Counted from the stretch's first letter, positions 1-12,900 are shown. The stretch: 64,000 bases of DNA from Rachycentron canadum (GCA_038496675.1 CM076662.1:23253459-23317458); one strand, 5' to 3'. A program made the numbers and translations. Notes: generated by a model not told the origin, from the letters alone.

Positions 1-514
1 ATTCACACACCTCAGAGGCTGAACCTCAGCGATCAGTCTTTCTAAACCAGACCATTTGTTTTTGTTCATTTCTTAGACTGATGACGAACAACAGGGACAC
101 ACTGATCCTCTATCAGCTGTCACACTGACATATGTTCCACTGTTCTGATAGGAGACATACACTAGCTGTCTCAAAGTGAATTAGCATTGAGGAAGAGTCT
201 GAATAGGATGTTTGTTCTCAGTCAGCTGACTGCATGTGCTGCCACTTCCTGATGACCTGGTGACTTGTGCCTCTCAAACTGTCCTAAACATTTTCCAAAT
301 GAAGTACTGGATGCAACCAACTGTCTAATTGGCAGGACAGTGAAGATGAAGACGATAAAAGATTATAATGTGAGGGTGGAGCCTGGTGGTCCATGCTGTG
401 CTACCACCGGCTAGATGTGTTGGAGCAGGAGGGATCTGAGCTCTGATTGGCTGATGGTTTAATAAAAGGACACAGTTTAGAGATTAAGTTGTTCTTCTTC
501 AGGGACATCAGCTC

Positions 515-930
515 AGGTACAAACCGATTCTACTGTTTCTACTGTCTCTTCCGTTTTCTACTCTTCCTTCTATTTCTACTGTCTCTACTTTTTCTACTGT
601 CTCTCCTGTTTTCTACTGTCCCTTTTGTTCCTGCTGTCTCTAGCATTTCTCCTCTTTCTACTGCTTCTACTGTGTCCACTGTTTCTACTGTTTCTACTAT
701 CTCTACTGTCTCTTCCATTTTCTACTCTTCCTTCTATCTCTACTGATTCTACTGTCTCTGTCTACTTTTTCTACTTTTTCCATTTTCTACTGCCACTACT
801 GTCTCTACTGTCTCTTCTATTTTCTACTGGCTCTACTGTCACTACTGTCTCTTCCATTATCTACTGTTTCTACTGTCTCTTCCATTTTCAACTGTCTCTA
901 CTGTCCTTTCCATTGTCTCCTCTCTGACCT
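515..930. repeat. Pyrimidine-rich tandem repeat (ctactgtct-like)
   Basis: About 400 bases made of degenerate 6-12 base units such as 'tctactgtct' and 'ttctactg'. It lies just upstream of the first inositol monophosphatase gene. The serine/leucine-rich frames that run through it are by-products of the repeat. Nothing gene-like is visible from base 1 to 514. Confidence 0.8.
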
Positions 931-990
931 CAGTGTTCTTTCTTGTTGACAGGAGCTCTCACTCTGTCAGATTATCTGTTCTCCACTGTC

Positions 991-3273
991 ATGGCTGACT
1001 GGACCGACTGTCTGAACTTTGGCATCACCATCGCCAAACAGGCCAGTGAGGTGAGAGACCCACTGACCAATCATCATTCTTTTCTGACAGAGTAATCATC
1101 ACAGGTGTTGATCAATAGCAGCCCAGCAGCTGCTCTGTCTGACCAATCAAATGAGAGCAGACTTTGTGATGTCAGTCAGGTTCAGAGCTGCAAAAACATA
1201 CACACACACAAGCTCCTAATTTCCCTGATGCTTTTAATTTGGACAGTAGGACGCAGTAACAAGCTGACTGTTTCCTCAGATCGTACTGGCAGCGTTTGAG
1301 CAGAAGAAAGAAGTTCAGCTGAAAAGTTCTCCAGCTGATCTGGTGACAGAGACCGATCAGAGGGTGGAGTCCATCCTGATTTCAGCCATCAGAAACAAGT
1401 TCCCACTGCACAGGTCCTGCTCCTAGTCCTGGTCCTAGTTCTGATCCTGGTCCTGACTTCATCCTCTTGTCTTCTTCCGTCATGTTGACTCTTCCAACTC
1501 TTCCTCCTCTTCTCTTTCGTTGTCATCTCTTTTAGAGAAATATTTCATTTGTCCTTGATATCAACTATGACATCATCAGGCCACAGATTACTACATTAGT
1601 GTTCACACACCTGAAACTGTTACTAATTGTACGACAATATCAGAGACAGGAACTCAGCAGTAGGACGCAGTAACCTCTGATGTATGACCTCTGATGTATG
1701 ACCTCTGATGTATGACCTCACCCTCAGGTTCATAGGGGAGGAGTCTGTGTCAGCAGGCGAGTGTCTAGAGCTGACGGACTCTCCCACGTGGATCATCGAC
1801 CCTATCGATGGGACTGTTAACTTCGTCCACAGGTGAGAGGCTCCACCCACTCTCTGTTGTCAGAGAAATCACAGAAACAATCTAACTGTGCTGTGATGAC
1901 CTCCCACTTTCACAATAAAAGCATAGTAATTCTGCTGCTGGACTTTTATTTTGAAAGCAGTAGAGGAAGTGTAACTATAGTTGATCTGTATATAACCAGA
2001 ACCTGATGTTTGATAGGTTTCCCTTTGTGGCCATCTCCATTGCCTTCACAGTCAACAAACAGGTAAAGGCACCTGTCAGCCAGAGGTCAGAGGTCAGACA
2101 GGAAGTAAACTGACATGTTGTTGTTGTTGTCAGACGGAGTTTGGGATTGTGTACAGCTGTGTGGAGGACAAACTTTTCTATGCTCAAAGAGGAAGAGGAG
2201 CCTTTCTGAACGGAGACCCACTTCATGCCTCTGGACAGGAAGGTGACATCACATGTGATATCACATCAACTTGTTTACATGATCATGATGGAAACAACCA
2301 GACTGTAGGGAGTGAGTGTGTTAAGGTGGTATAGGTGTTGCTGTGTGACTGTTAAGGTGGTACTTTCTGTCTCATCCAATTAGACATCAGCAGATGTGTG
2401 GTGGTGACAGAGATCGGAGCGGAGCGTGATGACCTTGCTCTGTCCACCATGACCTCCAACATCTTCAGATTGCTCAAACTACCAGTTCATGGGTAAGAAC
2501 GGGCTCCGCCCCCACACATCTCTGCTGGTCATGTGATCTTTGCAGCAGGTGTTGAAGCTGTTGTAACTCACCTGTAGTGAAGACAGGAGTAATAGATTCA
2601 AATTCAAATTCAAATTTATTTATATAGCACCAAGTCATAACAAAGTTACCTCAAGGAACTTTATATATAGAGCAGGTCCAGACCAAACTCTTTATAGAAT
2701 TATTATTTATTTTTACCTGATTGTAATGTGTTACTGAGAGAACACCTATGATAACAGGGAAGCTGATGATGAAGATGATAGAGACAAACCTCAACATGTT
2801 GTAACATGTGACAGGTGACAGGATTTCTATGGTTTGTGCATTTTTCATGACATGTATCTCAGGGTGCGTGCATTGGGGACGGCGGCGGTTGACATGTGTC
2901 AGGTAGCGACAGGTGGAGCTGACGCCTACTACCACATAGGGATGCACTGCTGGGACATCGCCGCGTCCAGCATCATCGTCCAAGAGGCTGGAGGTGTTGT
3001 CATGGACACAGACGGTCTGTATCTGACTTTTGAGGTTACATCTGATCTGATGTCATACTGACCTGTGTGCACCTGTGGGGGTGTGGCCCTCTGTGATTGG
3101 TCCATGTGTCTTCAGGCTCAGGGTTCGACATGATGTCCAGGAGAGTCATTGCTGCCAGCTCCTCAGCTGTGGCCAATCGCATTGCAAAGGTGATCCAGGC
3201 CTTTCCCTGTTGCCGTGATGACGAGGACCCAGACAGGTGTATCTGTGGAGCAACAGGTGTGAACAGCTTGTAG
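991..3273 (+). CDS. Inositol monophosphatase, first tandem copy (impa1-like)
   Basis: Hydrolyses inositol monophosphates to free myo-inositol in the cytosol; the enzyme family is Mg-dependent and lithium-sensitive. Eight coding exons: 991-1050, 1280-1413, 1728-1832, 2017-2062, 2134-2242, 2384-2492, 2863-3014 and 3116-3273. Phases agree throughout and give 290 residues, slightly longer than the usual 277. Metal-site motifs are intact: GEES in exon 3, then WIIDPIDGT, then GTAAVDMC and HCWDIAA in exon 7. The family motif GTTNFVH reads GTVNFVH here. The C-terminus is extended and unusual, with CCRDDEDPDRCICG before the stop. The start Met is followed by ADWTDCLN, which aligns with the MADPWQE-type start of IMPA1. 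A second copy with identical intron phases follows 2 kb downstream. It could be orthologous to impa1 or be a fish-specific duplicate; I cannot tell which. Confidence 0.9.
2598..2702 (-). mobile_element. 3' tail of an L2-type LINE (fragment)
   Basis: Sits in the intron between exons 6 and 7 of the first phosphatase gene. Read on the minus strand it ends in the 'gctatataaataaatttgaatttg' type tail (shown here as repeated 'aaattc' on the plus strand). The block 'tacctcaaggaacttta' is shared in reverse with the tails at 33350-33405 and 44455-44505. Only the extreme 3' end is present, as is typical of 5'-truncated LINE insertions. Confidence 0.65.
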
Positions 3274-3389
3274 GTCAGCTGACAGGAAGTGAAATGTTTG
3301 AAAATACGAAAAAACCTGAATGAAACCTTTTCTCTTCCTCTATTCCTTCTGATCATGACCATGGAAACGTCTGAACCCATTCCAACCCA

Positions 3390-3395
3390 AATAAA
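3390..3395 (+). terminator. Poly(A) signal of the first phosphatase gene
   Basis: AATAAA, 117 bases after the stop codon and in the right orientation. No other signal is closer. Confidence 0.6.
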
Positions 3396-3605
3396 CGAGT
3401 GTAAACTTTCCTCTGCTCATGTGGACTTATTTATGAGTAGAAATGGTGTGATCTAATGAACATCAGATTATCATTTAACTGAGCCACTTAGCATTAGCAT
3501 TATGTTGTCTACATTGAGGCTTCATGCACAACAGGTCTGAACCACAGACTGTAACCGTCTGTCTGTAAACCTGGACCTGGACTCGGGTCTGAAGAGCCTT
3601 AAACC

Positions 3606-4130
3606 TTCATTCTATCTAATGACCATCAGTGGGCGACTCCACTGGTTAATTCTATCAAAGAGTTTGGTCTAGGCATGCTCTATATATTAAGTGACCTAAG
3701 GTAATTTATGTTATGATTTGGGGCAATATAAATAAAATTTGATTGATTGATTAAAAAAGAGGTCAGATTGTATTGAAGTCTATGGGAAAATGTCCCTACT
3801 TCTCCCTTGATTTATTAGCTCAGTAAACATTTTCCTAATGAGTTTAAGTTCTCAGTCTCTAGTTTCAAGTCTTCAATACAACATGATGTTCATTTTTTAA
3901 ATGATGGTCCATTTAGAGGAAAATAGACCAGAAAGCAGGGGATGAATTAGGGGGCGTGGCTACAGTGTGATTGACAGACTGTAGCACCCAATCAGGATAG
4001 AGTACAGAGCAGGTCAGATCCACCCCTCACTCCTCCTCAGCTCCACCTTCTCCTACAAATATGGTTTCTTCTGGTTTAAAAAAACCAAGATGGCTGACAG
4101 ACAAATTACAAACTGGAGGCTTTAACGCAT
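3606..4130 (+). repeat. Dispersed repeat copy 1, with nested LINE tail
   Basis: Shares long stretches with 29698-30128 (same strand) and 16280-16540 (opposite strand). Shared landmarks are 'gatggtccatttagaggaaaa', 'gtgtgattgacagactgta' and 'acaaattacaaactggaggc'. In this copy about 105 bases (3648-3752) interrupt the element. That insert ends in 'aataaaatttgattgattga', an L2 tail, so a LINE fragment inserted after the element was in place. No coding capacity is visible. The class is unknown; a non-autonomous DNA element is possible. Confidence 0.7.
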
Positions 4131-4135
4131 AAGAA

Positions 4136-5337
4136 CCCACAGTGACAGGTGTCACAAGCCCTTTAAATGTTCTGGAAAGTTCCTTATACAGATTTACCCT
4201 TAACTTTAACTCATGAAGTCCCTAAGTGACACATGCTGAACATCATGGTAGGTCATGTGACAGGTCATGTGACTTTGTGTTCTCATAACAACATTTCCAA
4301 GATGGCTGTGTGTCAGGTCACCACAAGGGGCACAGCTAGCCAAATTTTAAAAGCTTATTTTGTTGTTAAAGGTAAGATTCAAGCCATTTAAGAATTCTAA
4401 TGTTTACATAACAAGTCCTTTATTACATTTAACCTGTTGTAAAAACACTAAATGAGCAAATTGATATAAAACAAATCAGATAAATATTGTTGTAACATAT
4501 ATGACATTATTATAACATTTCAGATCTTTGACAAGGGGAGGGTGTATTTTGAAAAAAAATGCCAGAAATGTGTTCTATGTGCTCTATTTAGTCTGTCCTA
4601 TGCCCCCCATAATTTTCCTTGAAGGAGAAAAGGGTCCGGGTTCTTATGGGTTAAAACCAGCAGCTCACGAAACAATGGGTAACCTCACGCAGAGTTGAGG
4701 TATCTGAACGGGTCTGGTCAGATCCGTAGTTTCACTGAATCGCCTATAGGAGCCACTCTGCTGCGGCTCCGCATCCGAAGAAGAAGAAACGCGGAAGTGT
4801 GTGAAGCCGCTGACCCGCGGCGGATAATCTGAAGATAAAGAGCAGGTGAACTTCAGCAGGTGAGACTGACTGAACATTGTTCTGTTTCGGTGCCGCTGCT
4901 TGGCCTATAACTTCTGTCTTCAACTCCGGGGTCAAACGGTGGTGGCGACTGACGGCAACATCCGCTAAACCAGACTGCGTACACAAATTTGCTATTTTAA
5001 AGACTCTTCGTTTAGAAAAACATGTAGCTCGGCAGCACGCGGTATTTACGGCTCTCTGAGACGTCATCGTGCAGTCTCTGTTAAAACGGCCTATTGCCAA
5101 TCATTCAGGCAATCCTCAATATTAATCAATAAATCAAATGTTGAAGCGGCTCTTTCTCTGGTCTTATGTCTGTGGGTCCTTGATATCTTGGAAAGTTTGG
5201 AACTACACATAAAAAGAGATGGGTCCTTGAAAATGCTTATATTTCTTATATTTGAATATGTGTATAACACTACACAGTAACATAAAAGAAACAACTAACA
5301 ACTGTTTTCTCTCCATATAAGGAGCTGATCCTCCAAC
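4136..5337. other. Intergenic spacer and promoter region of the second phosphatase gene
   Basis: No gene seen. About 4640-5080 is less AT-rich than its surroundings and contains CG-containing words ('gaccegcgg'-like GC clusters around 4815), consistent with a promoter and 5' untranslated exon. A possible first non-coding exon ends near 4860 at 'cagcag|gtgaga'. The open frames in both directions here show no family resemblance. Confidence 0.35.
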
Positions 5338-7695
5338 ATGGCTGACCTCTGGCAGAACGCCATGGACCACGCCCTCTCCATCTCACGAAGAGCGGGAGAA
5401 GTGTGTGTTACTGTGTGTGTGTCAGTCACTGTATGTGTGTGTGTTACTGTGTGTGTATTGATCAGGTGTATTGATCTGTGTATTAATCAGTTGGTGCGTG
5501 AGGCTCTGTGTGATAACAGAAAGGTTATGACAAAGACTTCGTCAGTTGATTTGGTGACACAAACTGACCAGAAGATTGAGCAGCTCATTATCCAATCAGT
5601 GAAGGAGAAATTCCCCACACACAGGTAGGAAGCTCTGCCAGTTGACCCCCCAGCATGCAGGGGGGGGGGGTCAACATGAAATATGTCAATGTGTCTACAA
5701 ACTGCTCACATATGACATCCGTCATAGTTCTGTTTTCACTGTGTGTCTGTGTCAGGTTCATAGGAGAGGAGTCAGTGGCAGCAGGTGAAGTTTGTGACCT
5801 CACCGACAGTCCCACCTGGATCATTGACCCCATTGACGGGACCACCAACTTCGTTCACACGTGAGTTACTGAAGTAAACACTGGGTTATGCTCTGACATC
5901 ATCAACATCATCAGTTCCATCATCAGTTCTGACATCACCACCAGCTTTGTGGAGGAAGGTCCTGTCTCAGTTTTACTCATAATCTCTCAGGTTTGGAACA
6001 AGTCAATTTGGCAAGCTCCACTGTGTTTGAATCCTTCAGTGACAAAGGCCATGGTGGATCTTAAATGTGTCGCCCTGTCAGTGCCCTGGACCAGTTAGGG
6101 GCATGTGCTGTGTTGTGATTGATCAATTCACAACATCAGAAGATTCGTTAACCTTGATCTCCACAGTGACTTGTTAAGCCTCTCCATCATTTCATCAATC
6201 AGTGAGCTGAAAGAGGAACCAGAGCTGGCTTTCTGGCTGCAGCAAATGTCCTTAGCAGCAGGTAAAAATCAGCCTCTTATCATCTTAGCTTTAGCAACAC
6301 AGCCAGCCACAAAGTGAAGCTCAGTGCAACTACATTGGATGGCACCTGGTGGGATGTTTCGGAGCAGTTTGCTTGGATTTGAATTAGAACAGCACGCGGG
6401 AGCCCAAAGCCATGTTTCGGCTCTGTAGAGTCCAGCTCTGGTGGCTCTGTGTTATGGCCAGAAGGTTTACCCCTCTGAAGAAGCGCTCCAGAGATGGTTG
6501 TTGTATTCATGTTAGCTAGCTGCAACGCTAGCAGGGCAGCACTGCTCACGAAGTCAGCATTTACTGCATTAACAGCCTGTGTGATGGTTCATTACCTTTA
6601 ATAACTCTATTGTCTCTTTAACAGATTTCCTTTTGTTGCCATTTCCATCGGATTCTCTGTCAACAAACAGGTCAGAGGTCACTTCACTGCAGTTCCAGCT
6701 GTGAACCAGAGTCAGTTCCAGCTGTGCTCCTGTTTTCTGGTGTCAGTGTATTTTAAGATGCTCTAAGGAAAGGTAAACACTTTGTGGATGTTTTATATAG
6801 AGCACCCTGATCACATGACAACATAAAACACGACATATTCAGGAGGCTTTGAGTCGACCAGCTGCCTCCATGACTGTGACTTATTAGAGTACATACGTTT
6901 TATACTTTACTACCATAAATCATTCACACTCCAGAGTCAGTCTGTCGTTTCCACCCCCTCAGAGTGAGTTTGGCGTGGTCTACAGTTGTCTGGAAGACAA
7001 GATGTTCACGGCGAGAAGGGGCCGGGGGGCATACTGTAACGGCCAGCCATTGAGGGTTTCTGATCAGGAAGGTCTGTAATCACTAACAGATGACATGTCA
7101 GGGTACGTAACATCATGATGCTCTGAGCCAATCGGAGACCTGATCTGACCTATGTTTGTTGTCAGACATCAAACAGTCAATCATTGCCACAGAGTTTGGA
7201 TCCAGCAGAGATCCTGAAGCTGTTGACAGGATCTTCACCAGCCTGAGGAACATCCTGAGCCTCCCTGTCCACGGGTCAGTGACCTCTGACCTTTGTGTTA
7301 ATACAGTGATGTTGTGTGGAAGTGTCATTCAGACCTATGTGTGTCTCCAGGGTGCGTGGAGCAGGAAGTGCAGCGATCAACATGTGTCTGGTGGCGTCAG
7401 GTTGTGTTGAAGCGTATTATGAGATTGGGATCCACATCTGGGATGTTGCTGCAGCTTCACTGATTGTCACAGAGGCCGGTGGCATCCTGCTGGACGTGGA
7501 AGGTGAGACTGTCCAACAACTCGTAGTCCTGTGACTGTGGTAGCCCACTAACTGTTCCTGTGTTCAGGGGGACCAGTGGACCTGATGTCTCGGAGGATAG
7601 TTGCCGCAAACAGTAGACCTATTGCCGAGAGGATTGTCAGAGAAATTGAGTCCTTCAGTCCACCAAGAGACGATGTGCCGCCTCCACCGCAGTGA
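5338..7695 (+). CDS. impa1: Inositol monophosphatase, second tandem copy (impa1)
   Basis: Same enzyme as the upstream copy. Exons: 5338-5400, 5491-5624, 5756-5860, 6625-6670, 6963-7071, 7166-7274, 7351-7502 and 7568-7695. They give 281 residues with consistent phases. Start MADLWQNAMDHAL closely resembles mammalian IMPA1 (MADPWQECMDYAV), so this copy is the better impa1 candidate. Active-site motifs are complete: GEESVAAG, WIIDPIDGTTNFVH, GSAAINMC and HIWDVAAA. The tail is short and proline-rich (DDVPPPPQ). Intron 1 is only 90 bases and mostly a GT repeat; read without splicing it stays open, so an intron-retention product is conceivable. AATAAA lies 57 bases after the stop. Confidence 0.92.
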
Positions 7696-7751
7696 CAAGC
7701 TGCTGGTTGTCAGCTGGAGTCACGTGTTCCATTTGTTCATAAAGACCGATT

Positions 7752-7757
7752 AATAAA
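7752..7757 (+). terminator. Poly(A) signal of impa1
   Basis: AATAAA in sense orientation, 57 bases downstream of the stop at 7693-7695. Confidence 0.65.
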
Positions 7758-7759
7758 GT

Positions 7760-8343
7760 TGATCAAAAACAGATCCGTGCCTTCTTCTTTTGGAGACCAG
7801 GACCATCAGGTATAACAAAACCAGTTAATTGGTTGTCATAGAAACAAGATAAGATGCTGAAACATTGACTGTTAAAGACATTAATTTATTATTCAAACAG
7901 TTGAAGTGCAGGGCCACCTGGAGGGTTGAGGGTTCAACACCTAACACAAACTGAACTGACTGACACTAAAAGGATTTAAAAAACAAAATGACTCCTTAAA
8001 GAAGTCCACACTGTTAGCTCATTAGAGTGCTTTCTAAACTGCTTGTTAACACAGGTTGTTGCGGTGAACAAAGTTTTTATGGAAACCACTTAAGCTACGA
8101 GGGGGTTGGTGTCGCGGTAGCTTATTGGTTATTTTGAGTTGCTATTTCAACAGCAACTCCAAACATCTGTTTAAAGAAAAGTCAGTGGTTACAGAGCACT
8201 GTGATCTGATTGGCTGCTATGTCGGGACCAGGTGGAGTCAGTCTGTCAGCAGCAGGCGAGGGGGTAGAGCTCCAGCAGCAGGGGTCAGATGGCAGAGGTC
8301 ACTGTGTGCGAGTGGAGAGCGTCACTGCTTCCTCAGAGGAACA
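7760..8343. other. Spacer between convergent genes, likely holding the 3' UTR of the UEV-RBR gene
   Basis: The plus-strand impa1 and the minus-strand UEV-RBR gene converge here. A minus-strand AATAAA (plus 'tttatt' at 7885-7890) would be a suitable polyadenylation signal for the ligase. No other gene is visible. The plus-strand frame at 8125-8392 lies opposite the last ligase exon and is a shadow. Confidence 0.45.
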
Positions 8344-9954
8344 CTATTGGTCAGAGTCTGAGGAGACAGAATTCCCTGCTGTGATTGGCTGAGAGAAGGT
8401 AGTAAAAGCTGAGTAAGTAACCTGCAGGTCAAAGGTCATTAAAGGTTCAATAATATTGAGTTTAATTAAAAGGTCTAAATATTGGTTTGTCTTTTTATTC
8501 TTCAAAACATTTAAGGCCCTTTACTTTGCAAGTTAAAGGGCTTTCATCCTGAATCCAGGGGAAAGCCAGAAGCCCTTGAAATCTTATTTTTGATCTTTTC
8601 TCAGGCTTTTTCAAATTGAGTGCTTTTGAAGGGCTCTAGGTTTGAAAACAGACCTGTATTTATGATGATGTCGATGATGAACACTGACCTGCCGGAGCCG
8701 GTGGATGTACATCAGCTCAGGTTCATGTGGTTTCCTGGTTGGCACGGTGACATGCCAACGCTGGAGTTCCACCATCATCTCAGCCGGACTGAAAAGGACT
8801 GCCGGGTCAGCACAGCAACGATTGATCAGCTCCACCAGACGCTCCTTATAGTGCAACCTGCAGAGCAGACAGGTGAGACCAGCACTGCCTGCAGACTGGA
8901 GGTTACTGGGAGAACTGGTCTTACTGGCAATATCCTCTGTACTCAGGGAGGGCGGGTTGTCCACATGCCTCGTCTTGCCTGCTGCCGTCATCTCTTAGCT
9001 CCAAAACCCAACATACCCCTGAAAACCAACAGTCAGGTCAGTCACATAAGAAGAGTCCACCTGGAGTCCACCTGAGGAGCAGGAACAGACCTCACCTCTC
9101 AGGTCGAGGTCAGGTGAGCTGCCATTGGCCGGTTCCAACCAGCAAGGAGAAACTCTGTAATACTGACAACAAAAGTCCTCATTACCATCCACACATCACC
9201 TGAGTCCTCCAGAACTCACTACACACCGGTCTCACCTGTAGCAGCAGTTGTAGGCGGGTCACGCTCCAGTCTCTTAGGTGATACAGGCAGTCTCTGGGGT
9301 GGTGGGCGTGAAGACCTTTGGTTCCACAGTCGGCAGAGAACCCACAGGCCTGAGGATGTGAACATAAAGTCTGCAGCTACCTTAAATGTCTCACTGAAAA
9401 CCTGACAGTAGAAACCCACCAATAGAACCTGATAGTACAACCCGGCAGTAGAATCTGACAGTAGAACCCCACAGTAGAACAGACTCACAGCTCCCAGACT
9501 GAAAGTCTGGCTGCAGCCTCCACAGAACTGGTGCTGACACTGACTGCAGGTGAAGTGGAGACAGCCTCCTTTGGACAGACTGAAGATGAACTGACAGTTT
9601 GGACACTCTGAGGACACACAAACATGGCACAGTCATGCAAAAGAGCACATCCAGGACCTGGTCTGGGACGCTGATGGTGCCATGTACCGATGCTGTTGTA
9701 GCAGAGCAGGGCGGGGTCATGGTCCAGCTGGTTCTGTTGCTGCCAGATCCTGAACTGTTTACAGGTCAGACCCTGATGCTGAGGAGACCACTGCAAACAG
9801 AGAGAGTGTGAGCACACACACATGAAAACAGAGGTAGTTGTGTGTGTGTGTGTCTGTCTTACAGGTGCTCTGCACTGAGAGCAGGTACTCTTCGTACAAC
9901 TTGGACAGTCCATCCTCAACCTGTCAGCCTCGTGAAGCATGCCAAAAGAACACT

Positions 9955-9991
<37 letters not shown>

Positions 9992-12900
9992 TTGGTTTGG
10001 TGACACTTGGACTCACAGCCTAACAACTGATGTATCTATAGTGTCATCCTGATTAGGGTGAGACCTGGATCAGGTCGCTGGTCTGTCATGGTCCTGCCAG
10101 AGTCTGGTTCTTACATGAGCACACCAGCAGAAGTTGGGCATCTCCTGCAGAGCTCGGTCTCTGAGTTTCCTCTGAAAGAGCTCGTGAACCTGAGGAGGCA
10201 GGAAGTGACGGATCTACACACAAACAAACAGAGTCAGATGAACAGGTCAACCACCTCACTAAACCTGATCCACAAGCTCCAGGTCAGGCCTCACCTGAGT
10301 GTCCAGCAGGTTGAAGTAGTCCATGGACTCCTCCATCCCCCCCTGACCTCTGACCTCTGGTCTGCCACATTGAGGACAAACCAGCTGATCAATGCTTCGC
10401 TCTTTGATGGCAGCAGAGAAAAACATCTTAAAACACATCTGACACAAGAAGCAGGAGCAGTGAGTCATCGTGATGATCTACAGCAAGAGAGGAGGAGAAG
10501 AGAAGAGAAGAAGATAAGAACAGTAGAAGAAGAATATGAGAAGAGAAGAAGAGAAGGTAAGAGAAGAAGAGGGTGGGGGTAGAGACTCCAGGGGCCACAG
10601 TAACCCTAACTACACACACACTCACCTTGCTGAAGGTCACCTGCTCATGACAAATGGGGCAGCTATGAGTCAGAAACCTAAGGGCTGATGGAAGATCTCT
10701 GTTGAGCTGGACCGCTTCCATGACATCACTGGGGCTAAAACTCCTCCCCTCCATCCTCATCAAACACAGGAACATGGCCGCCTGGTCCGGGAGGAGATGG
10801 GACGCCATCTGAGGGGGGTGGAGAAGACCTGAGACCAGCTGGAAACACTGGAGACCAGCTGAGACTGAATGAGACCTGGTGTTGACCTTCTCACCTTCAT
10901 GTGGTCTGGTCCAACTGCTAGTCCAGACTGGAGGCCTGGAGGATCCAGATCCTGGTGTGTTCCATGACCTGGTCCAGAACCTGTTCTGTGTCTGTCTCTG
11001 GTTTCTTCTGATTGGACAACCCATAAAGATGAATCACCCTTTTGGCCTCTGTTGGACTCTCCATCCAGTCTCAAAGCCCCCATCATCCTGCTGAGGAGGT
11101 CTGGAGGGAAACCTGCAGGGACCAGGACCAGAGTCTGAACCATGAAGCACAATCTAAGGTCATCAAGGTAACTTCAGGTCTAACTGTGGGTTTTCACATG
11201 TGTGGCTCATGTGTGAACAGGTAAATCACCATGGTAACTGATACTGAATTCCTGAACTCCTGCTCTGGATCATCCACCTTCTCACCTGAGGAGGATGAGC
11301 TAAAGAAGGGGTTGTTGTGGTTAGAGGAGGAGCTGGAGGAAGAAGGAGCACTGAAGTCGATCCCAAGAAGTTCCTCCGTGTACGATTTCCTCACCCACAC
11401 CTCCCTGCTCTGCTGCCATTGGTTATCTGTAACACAGGTGGGGATGGGGTGGAGGGCAGGGCTCCATCAGGTCACCTCAGACAAAAGCAGACATACTACA
11501 GTTAACATGCCAACAATCATCTCAGACCAAGAAGAAGCGTACCTTTCGGTCCAGGCAGGTAGGAGGGGGAGAGGTGACAGCTCTGTGGAGAAGTGGAGAT
11601 GGAGGATGTGATGATGGGATGGCGAGGGCTGCAGAGAAAGGAGCCACAACTGAAACAATCTCCTTCACAGGAGCAGACTCCATATACTATTGATTATTAT
11701 CAATAACCTCCATCTACCAATTGTCAACGCTTCAGGTAGTGTTTACCTCTCTGACCTTCCACCTGTGACTGACAGTGACACCGGCACACCTGCAGGGGTT
11801 GTGGCTTGTACAGGACACCTGGCGTAAAGTGGTGTATCTAGCTGGAAGGCCCGCCTCATCTCTGACACAAGCTGTGATAAGTCAGACACGCCCTGACAGG
11901 GAGTTACATCATCAACATTACAAACACATTTCCTGATTTTTCTCAATAAAGAATTGAATTATTAATTAACTTTATTATCAAAAAGAAAATAATATTCATA
12001 CCTCAGGTTGATATTGAGCTTCAATTTCATTACTATGGTCATTGTTTATTGATTTTTATACCATTTCTAATCATTAAGACCAAGTCCCAGTGCACCTCCT
12101 GGATCCTGGAGTTCAACAGTGCAATACCTGGACTGGGACCACCAGCTAAAACCTGATCCTATCTGAGCATGCTCAGTGGGACTTACATGGGTCCAGTTCT
12201 TCAGTCCATCCAGACTGATGTTGCCTGAGGGGTCCACACAGGGACAGGTTGGGTTGATTACCATGGAGACAGATGGACATACGTAACAGCGAGGACGGGA
12301 CACTGGGTGTGTCTCATGAAGCCAGATGCACACTGGGATATTATAGTTACTTCCTGTAGAGACACACATGACAGCAGAGAGTCAACAAAACCAGACCAGA
12401 TCCAGATAAATCATGTACCAGGACCAGATCCAGATAGATCATGTACCAGGACCAGACACTAGACAGGTAGGGAGCGATTTTACAAAACCAGACCAGATCC
12501 AGACAGGTTTGGTCAGCGGTCCAAACCCCCACATGAGGGTCACTAGCAGACCAAGTGACGTGGGCTAACCAAGACCTCTGTCTTCATCTTGATGGATTCC
12601 CCTGCCAGCAGGTTCTGAGGACTGATGACCTCATGACCACAGCTCCTACCTGCTGCCTTTGAACACCATTTTCTCAGCATCCCTCAGGACCACAGGTGGG
12701 ATCTGGAGATCTCCCAGATGGGGGACTGGTTTGAGTTCCTGAACGTTGTCTGATCTGACCCAGCTCGTCACCAGGAGGGGTTCAGCATCTGTCTTCATCC
12801 CTGAATGCTGGACCTGCAGCTGCAGGTCTGATGAGGGGACCAGAGTCCATCAATGGTCTGTGTCCTCAGGTGGTCTGGAACCAAGGACTCTGATGAGCCA

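Noticed and set aside
5655..5864. Alternative start for the second phosphatase
   Set aside because: Its first part is intron; the exon begins at 5756 with a clean acceptor and conserved phase.
8125..8392. Small plus-strand gene with frames beginning MSGPGG or MVIL
   Set aside because: Lies opposite the last exon and 3' UTR of the UEV-RBR gene and has no recognisable family or splice context.
10058..10582. 174-codon plus-strand frame
   Set aside because: Antisense to RING1 exons of the ligase; the minus-strand zinc-binding pattern is the real signal.
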